This document shows positions 56,197-64,000 of a DNA stretch of 64,000 nt, in pieces. The DNA is from Branchinecta lynchi (taxonomy: Eukaryota > Arthropoda > Branchiopoda > Anostraca > Branchinectidae), in NCBI GenBank assembly GCA_023053575.1, contig JAKZAP010000006.1:19787280-19851279 (forward strand). Reading direction: 5' to 3'. The position numbers and the translations under genes are program-made. The notes under the pieces were generated by a model. It was given only the letters and a program-made list of their open reading frames with translations, was not told the origin of the DNA and made no database searches. The first letter of the stretch is position 1, and every line of letters begins with the position of its first letter.

Positions 56197-57032
56197 AGAG
56201 GTGTCTCTTGGCATTCCCTGAGGACTCCACTTGAGGGGTCCCTGCATTTTGTTTATCCTGGGGACTAACTCCCTGTTTTCTCGCGAGTCCCCATGGACAG
56301 GGAATGCTCCGATTATCATCATCATCATTTAAAAGTACTCCCTTTCATATTGAGAGGAGAATCAATTTTTGCTGGTTCAAGTTCAAGCTCAAGTTTTTTA
56401 AATTTTACTATAATTACAACAACTACGTACCCTATAAATCTAACAAAAATAATATAACTTAATTTATCTGACCTGTATGAAATAACCTGCTATCTACTAA
56501 TAAATAAAATAAAAATTTATATTTTCCCCTCTTGGGAAAAAAAAAAAATGACAAACTATTTGACGTAGTAAGCGAGAATGCGTACAGCATAAACCGACCA
56601 CACACGAAAAAGTCATTCAATTAACCAACCACACTCTAATAAAAAAAAAAAAAAAAATTCTTACATAACTATTATAATTTTTTTAAATTAAGAATCAGTA
56701 GTCCTTTGAGTCGGAACCTGATAAGCGATGGGCTTCCTTCCAACCATTCTGAAACATCATTTTTGTATTTTTCCCACCCAGTTGGTATTGTATATCGTAG
56801 AGAAAATCTGGTGTTGCTGCAATGTAAAGTTACTTAAAAACAATCAGAGTAAACAAAACCAAAAATAAACTGGATCCAGACTAATTTCTCAACTGCATAT
56901 TTTTTATTCAAACAAAAATCTAGCTTTGAAGCATTCCCCATGTTCTCGCTATTTATGGATGCTGAGTGACTCCCTCTATGCTGGCTGTTCCCTTTGATTC
57001 CCTGAGGAGTCCTCGGGGAATGCAGAGAATAT
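56197..57032. mobile_element. Harbinger-like MITE with a ~450-bp insert
   Basis: The ends resemble those at 51823 (GGCATTCCCTGAGGACTCC near 56211; GGGGAATGCAGAGAATATACC near 57015, then TTA). Inside, after TCAATTTTTGCT (about 56372) the family sequence is broken until GCAATGTAAAG (about 56818). The insert, read on the - strand, looks like a LINE 3' end with a poor C-terminal reading and A-rich tracts. The insert identity is weak. Confidence 0.55.
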
Positions 57033-57049
57033 ACCTTAGGTCATTTTCG

Positions 57050-58400
57050 GTGTCTTTCTTGACAGTTAGGTACTGCACAGGTCTTTAATCTTTTTAGGCC
57101 AAGTTCGAGGTTGTAAAAATTACAGGTTGGATACCCCTCCTGTACCTTAGCTAGAAGAAAGCTGAATCAGTGACTGTTAGCTCTATCAGGTCAGTCTTCC
57201 AAAAAGGCCCTTGTTCTTGGTTACACTGTACAAAATGCTGGTGTATCAGGGTGTATCCTGGGTATATCTAGCATTTGACATAGCCTAACATTAATGCATA
57301 ATGCTGGCAGAAAACCCCGGTGGATATGCTACACTCCTGCTACTTTGTACAGTATGCCAACTGCTGGGTACAGTAGTGCTTATGTGGAACATTGCACAAC
57401 AGTGCAATGAGATTGCATTCAACAATGCTCCAGATACTCTCAAAAAGAAGAAAAAGCATATATTCATAATAAAATGTTATTTACTCGGTTTCAGTCAAAT
57501 TTGTTTGTGCCAGGACAACACTGAACAGTAGGCTGTTAACTATTAACGGATATCAAGTTTGACGTGTGTCCTTACCATTTGACTATTTTTAAGTCATCAC
57601 AGAAGTGAAAGCTTTTTGCAGAGTACCACAAGGAAGTGTTTTGGGTCCGCTTCTCTTTAACATTGGTATAATTGACTTAACCGAAGGTATCAGCTCTCCG
57701 GTTAGGTTGCACCCCCCCCCCCCTGCAGCGCCCCTGTTGACCACAGTCTACAGTTGACTGCATCATCCAACTGGGACCTGCAGTTTTCCACTAGTATATA
57801 ACTATTCGCAATTGTTTTTTGCAGTTTTCTGAGAATATTTGATTTTCACAAGATAAAACCTAAACATTCAAATTTTATATGTGTAGGCTGGCCAGGAAAA
57901 GTGATGAGTATGTGGATACATTAAACATTTGCTGGGTTTTTACCAGTCTACTAAATGTCCTGGTTGATAGGCTTAAACCAAGCAATAGTAGGCTAAATGC
58001 TACCCTCAGTTTTGGAAAACTTATGCCAAACCCCATTTACCCAATGCCAAACGCTGGGCAACCTAACTCAGAAAAATATTGATGGTTTTATTTTCAGAAT
58101 TATTCTCCAGTGGGTTAGGGTGGGGTTAATTGCCCAGCATTTGCATACAGTAATAGCCGTTTCACACAGGCTATTTCAAACTGTGGGTCCAATATTGGCA
58201 AAGCCTATCCAAAAATTAGAGATTTGGGATGGACTGACATGTATAGGCTGGGTATGGATGGGGGAGGTCTATTCTAGCAGACAGGGGAGCTCAAAGTACT
58301 GTTTATAGAGATTTAGCTTAAACAACACCTCGATCAGTTTCTGCACTGCAACCAGCCATGGCATGTTATGTGGTAGCCTACTATAGCGTATTTTCCACCC
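57050..58400. other. Unassigned intergenic stretch with CGCTGGATA-type repeats
   Basis: Holds a copy of the GGTTGGATACCCCTCCTGTA motif (57124-57143), scattered TATGCCAAACGCTGG motifs (57240-57310, 58020-58060) and a C run (57711-57722). No gene is visible. Confidence 0.35.
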
Positions 58401-58410
58401 TACTTATAAA

Positions 58411-59749
58411 CAGGGCATCCCGAGGGCATTCGGTCAAAACCGGCATCGCGGCGAAGCCGTGATGCCTTTTTCATAAAATCGTGTTTCCCCGCATTTCCAA
58501 ATTGGGTGATTTAACGTGTTTATTGGTCCCCTTTCTTTATCGAATTTGGTAATTCATCCAACTTGTGTTCAGTCCGCATCGATTTCACCGCATTCATAAA
58601 TTTGGTGATTTAACCTGTTTATTTGGTCTCATTCGTTAGCGAATTCGGTAATTCACCGGACTTTTCTCAAGACCGTATCTGTTCTATCGCATTCGGTCAT
58701 TCATAATTTGATCATTAATCAGACTCGTTTGGAACCGAATTCGATAACTCATCCATTTATTTAGCCCTTCGTTCTTTCCCATTTACGGTAGTTTCAGCTG
58801 GTTGCTATTCATTTTTTACTTCTTAGGATTGCAGTACTTCAGGAATAAGCACGTCTCTTGACGTGAAAACTAGCCTACTTTTGTTTGCTGTAAATTCCGA
58901 ACAAATGTACTTTGTATCTACTTTACCCTTGATCGCCCGTTTTGTTTCGCCAGACAGCTCTGGGTTTCATAGGTAACCTTGGGATTGCAAAAAATGCACT
59001 TTTTTATCATCAGTGTTTCCAAAAAATTTCGCCTGCGACGCATTTCGCAGTCTTCTCTAGTTAACAAAGAATGCGTCATTTAGTTGGCGTTTAATGCTTG
59101 GAATTTTGAGGGGCTTGAAGCATGTTAAAAGCTAGAATTTTCATGGGAAGTAGTTAAATGTTTCCAGAAAAAAAGGCGGATTAAAAAAATTTCGCCTGGC
59201 GCCTTTATTAATCCTGGGTACAACCGTTAGCGACGTTGTCGCGATGGAGCAACGTTGTCGCGATGGAGCAACGTTGTCGCGATGCAGCAACGTTGTCGCG
59301 ATGCAGCAACGTTGTCGCGATGCAGCAACGTTGTCGCGATGCAGCAACGTTGTCGCGATGCAGCAACGTTGTCGCGATGCAGCAACGTTGTCGCGATGCA
59401 GCAACGTTGTCGCGATGCAGCAACGTTGTCGCGATGCAGCAACGTTGTCGCGATGCAGCAACGTTGTCGCGATGCAGCAACGTTGTCGCGATGCAGCAAC
59501 GTTGTCGCGATGCAGCAACGCCGTTTTTTGCGACTATGTCAAGTCCTATTAGCAAAACTGGCAAGGTCATCGAAAGGTAAAAGGCTAGTGGCGTCATATA
59601 CTTGAAAGAAAAAAACAGAAGCAGAAAAGGCAACTTGCTCCGTTTTTAGAAATGTTTTTAACAAATTCAGTAAAAATCTCGTACCGATTCGGTCAATTTT
59701 ACCAGGTTCGCCCCCCCCCCCCAATGAAGAAAAGCTCGGGACGCCCCTG
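58411..59749 (+). mobile_element. hAT-like element carrying a 19-bp minisatellite
   Basis: The left end CAGGGCATCCCGAG and the right end GCTCGGGACGCCCCTG (ends 59749) are near-complementary. Flanks CTTATAAA (58403-58410) and CTTATAGT (59750-59757) match at 6 of 8 positions. The interior repeats the 37.1-37.6 kb segment in reverse, has TTTCGCCTGCGACGC blocks and the minisatellite at 59229-59525. A GGTAAAAGGCTAGTGGCGTC motif at 59574 suggests a second, older hAT-like end inside. Confidence 0.65.
59229..59525. repeat. 19-bp minisatellite, about 15 units
   Basis: Unit CGTTGTCGCGATGCAGCAA repeated about 15 times with little variation (first units have GATGGAGC). Because 19 is not a multiple of three and the unit has no stop in any frame, open frames appear on both strands; these are not genes. 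Each unit contains the palindrome TCGCGA. Confidence 0.95.
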
Positions 59750-59757
59750 CTTATAGT

Positions 59758-60127
59758 GGTTACTAAGCACGCCCGCCACGAATGCTGGCTCCTTGGCGTC
59801 AAGGCTGGAACGCATTTTCCTATTTTCGGAAAGTATTATACCAGGGGCTAGTCGAGCCAATCACGTCACAGAGATTCCTAGTGACCACGCTGACTACGCT
59901 GCCGAGCGTGTTAAGCAAATAGTTATTATTACTATTAGTTACTATTTTGAGAAGGTTGGAACGGTCAGCGCAGCAACTTTTCCAACGAGGTTGTAACGAA
60001 AATAGTAACTAATAGTTACTATTTTTAGAAGGATGGATCACGCCCATAGACTACAGTTAATTCAATGTGTTGCCCAATCAAACCAAGATCCAAGGAACAT
60101 ATGCATTAAACTTTCTTGAATTTTCAG
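59758..60127. promoter_or_regulatory. Upstream region or 5' UTR intron of CLPP
   Basis: No repeat is recognised apart from an inverted pair of TAGTTACTATTTT-type motifs (59930-59950, 60003-60030). An acceptor TTGAATTTTCAG at 60116-60127 precedes the coding exon, so part of this region may be a 5' UTR intron. Confidence 0.35.
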
Positions 60128-60314
60128 GATGACATTAATGAGAATAAGTTGGAGACATTGTCTCAGTTTAAGTGGAAAACGAAGATTCTCAGGATCTGCA
60201 TCTTCTGCTTTCCCATTGGTTCCAATTGTCATTGAGCAGACCGGAAGGGGAGAAAGAGCCTATGATATATATTCTAGACTTCTCAAGGAGCGGATTATTT
60301 GTCTCATGGGTCCT
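60128..60314 (+). CDS. CLPP: Mitochondrial ATP-dependent Clp protease proteolytic subunit, first coding exon (partial)
   Basis: The ATG at 60129 opens 62 codons ending at a GTAAGT donor (60315), phase 0. Residues 1-30 are rich in Arg, Ser and Ala with no acidic residue ([14 protein letters not shown] start), a good mitochondrial targeting peptide. From about residue 30 the sequence [20 protein letters not shown] and [12 protein letters not shown] matches the start of mature ClpP, including the IGF-loop-adjacent N-terminal region. ClpP forms the tetradecameric serine protease of the matrix with ClpX. The catalytic Ser/His/Asp lie in later exons, which I do not find before the right edge. A second ATG at 60138 is an alternative start. 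An acceptor at 60126-60127 suggests an upstream non-coding exon. Confidence 0.93.
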
Positions 60315-60353
60315 GTAAGTCTTGAATTAACTAAGTTATTTTATTCTGCCAGT

Positions 60354-60670
60354 CAGAGGCGTTACTAGCCAAAATGTTTTTTTGGGGGGGGGGGGACGAC
60401 GCATTTACCGACTGGTGGGTAATTTTTACCGACTTTTTCTGCAGAAAAAAATGACTGTTTTCAACTGGAAAAAATCGACTGATTTTCAGAAAAAACGACT
60501 ATTCTGACGAAAAATCAACCAATTTTCAGGAAAACCGACTGTTTTCATGGGAAAAAAATCAACTGTTTTGACGAAAAATCGCGGCGCTTCGCACCGACTC
60601 GGTAATTTTTTACTGACTGGCCCATAGCATTGGGGGGGGGGGGTCCTCCCCCCCAGTCGTGACGCTCCTG
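60354..60670 (+). mobile_element. 317-bp hAT MITE with perfect 8-bp target duplication
   Basis: Starts CAGAGGCGTTACTAGCC and ends CAGTCGTGACGCTCCTG. Both flanks are CTGCCAGT (60346-60353 and 60671-60678). The interior has repeated AAAAA(A)TCGACTG motifs and two G runs. It begins only 39 bp after the CLPP exon 1 donor site. Confidence 0.93.
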
Positions 60671-61246
60671 CTGCCAGTAACCTAGCTAGTAGACTGAGAG
60701 CGGTCCTTAACTGGAAAAGTCGAAAGACTGTGATTCGACACATCGTGCAGTGATCATGCCTTGACTAGCACTAGCCTCCAAAATTTTGTTAGAGGAATAT
60801 GCAAAATTCCTTTATTGGCTTGTCGCCCTGAGGTTTCGTGCCGCTGAAGAGATATGGGGGCAAGAAATCTACTTTATGGTTGGGATTCGATTAGACCAAA
60901 TTCAGTTAATAATTAGCCTATGGACAGATTTGTTTACCAGCAGGATTGCAAAATAAAACTCTGTCCGATCTGTGGGAGATTGAATGACTGTGTTTTCCAT
61001 TTAATGGGTTGAATGAGGGAGATTGAATGGAGATTGTATTTTCTATTTAATGGGTGAATGTCAGGAATTAGAAGACCCGCGGAAGAAAATGTTTGGAGAA
61101 ATGGTGTGGGTGGAGGGGAGGAATGGTTTAAACCAATATTGGGAAGTAAAAGTTTGGGGACATTCCTTAAAGTGATCGGGAATCAAAGGGGAATTTTTTT
61201 TATGGCACTGGCCTTCCGGCCAAGTGCCATATACCGATCACATTTC

Positions 61247-61282
61247 CGTCGGTCGGTCGGTCGGTCGGTCGGTCGGTCGGTC
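61247..61282. repeat. (GGTC)n microsatellite
   Basis: Eight TCGG/GGTC tetranucleotides, giving an open RSVGRSVG-type frame that is not a gene. Confidence 0.9.
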
Positions 61283-62171
61283 CGGTGTTTGCGAGTTAGG
61301 GTTCTCCCAGATATGCTAGGACGGGATGAAACTTGGCAGGCATATCAGGGACCCGACCAAACTAACTTGGAAATAGTCGCTCGTCCGATCCGACCATCGT
61401 GGGGGGAGGGGCAGGTGGTGGAATCCGGAAAATAGGGACATCCATAACTTTCGAACGGATCGTGGGAATCGTAATGAAACTTGATATCTGGAAAGATCTC
61501 GTGTCTCAGACGTCTCATTTGAAGCCCGTACCGGATCCGATGAATCTGGGGGGGGGAGTCCGAGGGGGAACCGGAAATCGTGTGAAACTCTCAGAGTGGA
61601 GTGATCGGGATGAAACTTGATGGTAAGAACAAGGACAAGCTCTGGATACATGACTGACAGAACTGGACCGGATTCGGAAACTGTGGGGGAGTTGGAGGGG
61701 GGTTCTGGAATTCCGGCGATCCGTAGTTACTGTACTTCCAGGTGGGCTAGGACGATAAAACTTGGCAGGCATATCAGGGACCCGACCAAACTAACTTGGA
61801 AATAGTCACTTGCCCGATCCGACCATTGTGGGGGGAGGTGGCAGAATCCGGAAAATAGGGATATGCATAACTTTCGAACGGGTGATCGGATCTTAATGAA
61901 ACTTGATATCTGGAAATATCTCGTGTCTCAGATGTCTCATTTCAAGTCCGGACTGGAACAAATCTGGGGGGGAGTCGGAGAGGAGAACCGGAAATCGTGT
62001 GAAACTCTCAGAGTGGAGCGATCGGGATGAAACTTGGTGCGAAGAATAAGCACACGGTCTAGATACATCACTGATAGGACTGGACCGGATTCGGACACTG
62101 TGGGGGGAGGTGGAGGGGGTTCCGGAATTCCGGCGATCCATAGTTAATGTACTTCCAGGTGGGCTAGGACT

Positions 62172-62333
62172 ATTGATTGATTGATTGATTTTATGTATAA
62201 CCCGTCAAAATAAACACAAGGCACAAAGACGGAGTAAATAATAAGGAAAAAAAGAGAAAAAGAAAGGAAAACACGAAAGAGAGTAACTTACAAAATACAC
62301 AGTATAACTTTTACTATGCAACTAAAGCAATAT
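62172..62333 (-). mobile_element. LINE-A 3' UTR-only copy
   Basis: Matches 12134-12262 closely (GACCCGTCAAAATAAACACA becomes AACCCGTCAAAATAAACACA; both continue AGGCACAAAGACGG). The tail here is (AATC)n, against (ATC)n in the long copy. A severely 5'-truncated insertion inside the G-rich element. Confidence 0.85.
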
Positions 62334-63244
62334 ACTTGGTAGGCATATATAAAACTTGGTAGACATCTCAGGGACCCGAACTTAATGGGTGATAAGAATC
62401 GATGACCTAGACATGTAAAACATGCGTTCGACCTGAATACGACCATGGTTGGGGGAATCGGGGGGGGGGGGAAATGTTTTCACATGCACAAAACCAAACG
62501 GATGGACAAAATGGGATGCAAGTTGGACTGTAGCCTACCGAGTTTATGCGGCCTTGATGTCCGGACCAGATTCGGCCAAGGTAGGGGGGGGGGGGGGACT
62601 TGAACCGGCAATTTACAAATAGACATGCTCCGATTCCAGTCAAACTTGATGGACGGGAAGAAAAGAATTCACAGGTGCGATGTTTGTGTTTCCGAGTCAT
62701 ATTCAGCCACAGTGGGGAGTTGGAAGGGGAGTCTCGGAACTGTTGTAGCTAGCATAAGCGTCAAACAAGTTGCATAGTTTGAGCTAAACTTGGAAAGTAT
62801 AGAGATCGCATGCCCTAGAATGACACATTTTAGGGTTCGAACCTGGAGGGGGGGGGGGGGGGAGAGTTAGCGGAAGTTCCCAAAAATTGCTCAGATTTGA
62901 GAGAAAGGTGGTAAGAGAAAATGCTTCAGATCATCCATTTAGGAGTCCGAACAAGATTCGGCCGCGGTAGGGGGAGTTGGAAGGGGGTACCAGAAATCTC
63001 GTGGCACCTCTAGGGACCTAACGAGTGGATCTATCGTGCTAAAACTTGGAATGTAGAAAAGTCATTGGCCCTGGATAATCCGAGGCGGTGTTGGAAATGC
63101 TCAGATTTGAGGGAAACTAGAAATCCTATTTCTAGGTCCGAACCGCATTTTTGGATGGCCGGGTATTTTGTGACGTTTTCATCTACTTTCTTGTACCACC
63201 TATTCGTAACAAGTGCCATATGAGCCCGTAGCTCTTGTTTTGTT

Positions 63245-64000
63245 TAGTCGTTCCCATGGCCCTTCGAGCTTTTATGGAATAAATCTTATCGTATCTTATC
63301 ATATCTTAAGTAAAATACCATACCAGTATTTCTCCACCGTGGGTAACAAATGATTGCACAACAGACATTGATGTCACCGTCTTCTTGTAATCTTGGTCTA
63401 ATATGTTTACTTTGTGGTAGTGAGAAAAGTTTGGATTGTAAGTAGTTTGTATTTTTTCTTTATTGTTTGGTTGTACTTTCGCAATTGTTAGTTGAGTGTA
63501 TCTACATTATGATTCTGAAAAGCTACGGATAGCTTTACTGTACCTACGGAAGGATAAATTTCAACTGGCTGCGAATTCAATACATTTTTGATTGCTTCTT
63601 CCGATGTTACATTTTTTTCAACACTGACCGATAGCCCTTCATCAGGTGATCAAGGAATTTGTCTTTTTTTCTAAGAAAAGATAAAGTATTCTTGGGATAT
63701 AACATTTTCAAATTTCCGAGGGATAGACAACTTAAAGCACACCTCGCACTATTTATTGTTTATATTCCAATATTCAAAACAATTTGAATACCACGGCTTT
63801 GACTGTTTGAAGGCTAAACCAGGTCCATTGACTTCTATAGCGAAGACTCGCAAAATTCAAAGAACCGAGTTTCACGCATCAACAGCATGATACGCGAACG
63901 CTGATCGGGAGCATAATGGACATGAAAATAGTGAATTGCGGCAAGTGTAAATATTAGTGAGATATCGTGAGCGGGCAAAATGTAACATGTGAAATTTGTG
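63245..64000. other. CLPP intron 1, right edge, no feature recognised
   Basis: I see no exon of CLPP or other gene here. Part of the text (63720-63850) resembles 32500-32640 (CCTCGCACTATTTA then CAATATTCAAAA and CCATTGACTT), so it is another dispersed repeat copy. Confidence 0.4.

Larger units (their letters stand above)
61197..63240 (+). mobile_element. G-rich tandem-unit element, longest copy
   Basis: The left end is a hairpin TATGGCACTGGCC-TTCC-GGCCAAGTGCCATA (61201-61232) followed by CCGTCGGTCGG repeats. The right end is ACAAGTGCCATATGAGCCCG then TAGCTCTTG (63210-63238), so TATGGCACTTG is inverted at the two ends. The interior includes a direct duplication of about 425 bp (61315-61740 and 61745-62165) made of subunits with GGGATGAAACTTG, ACCGGATTCGG and a G run each. 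No protein-coding capacity. Other copies: 693-1015, 27345-27995, 31405-32192, 34463-36245. Confidence 0.75.

Noticed and set aside
59141..59633. Several overlapping ORFs of 90-141 codons on both strands
   Set aside because: All arise from the 19-bp minisatellite, which lacks stops.
61058..61435. 125-codon ORF with RSVGRSVG repeats
   Set aside because: Translation of the (GGTC)n tract and G-rich repeat.

Overview
The window looks like nuclear DNA of an invertebrate animal. Every host gene is split by GT-AG introns, all genes are conserved animal housekeeping or extracellular genes, and most of the rest is transposable-element sequence in several layers. The secreted leucine-rich-repeat gene hints at an arthropod, but I cannot fix the taxon from sequence alone.

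Host genes. (1) SLC25A20, the mitochondrial carnitine/acylcarnitine carrier, + strand, 6266-29736: six exons with all phases closing give 301 residues. (2) Nested in its 10.6-kb intron 4 on the - strand: a four-exon gene for a 717-residue secreted LRR protein (26494-19255), followed by a single-exon ORF of 204 residues (18800-18186), each with an AATAAA downstream. (3) ARPC4, the Arp2/3 complex subunit, - strand, 42314-31041, convergent with SLC25A20: 168 residues from five coding exons, where the first codes only the start Met and the last only Phe plus stop. (4) The first coding exon of mitochondrial CLPP, + strand, 60128-60314; the rest lies beyond the right edge.

Mobile DNA by region. 1-1.1 kb: dispersed repeats. 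1.1-5.5 kb: a long inverted-repeat structure built from arrays of a 20-bp palindrome, enclosing a broken Gypsy-type pol between 20-bp direct repeats. 6.4-29.5 kb (SLC25A20 introns): three LINE fragments (one inside another), two copies of a GGATCC-palindrome repeat family, a 690-bp foldback, a TIR element with 40-bp perfect ends, G-rich repeats and MITEs. 31-42 kb (ARPC4 introns): hAT-like elements, G-rich repeats, a Penelope-like GIY-YIG remnant and inverted repeats. 43.9-51.8 kb: three nested layers, an outer TIR element holding a hAT-like element holding a full-length LINE with intact ORFs. 51.8-59.8 kb: Harbinger-like MITEs, a LINE split by a hAT-like element with perfect 8-bp target duplications, and a 19-bp minisatellite. 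60.3-64 kb (CLPP intron 1): a hAT MITE and a large G-rich tandem-unit element.

The most interesting signal is the intact LINE at 45.7-50.5 kb. Its two ORFs lie in the same frame, separated by one UAG, and ORF2 has no AUG upstream of its endonuclease motifs. This suggests readthrough or another recoding mechanism. The host genes have no evident joint function beyond two mitochondrial matrix/inner-membrane proteins near each other.
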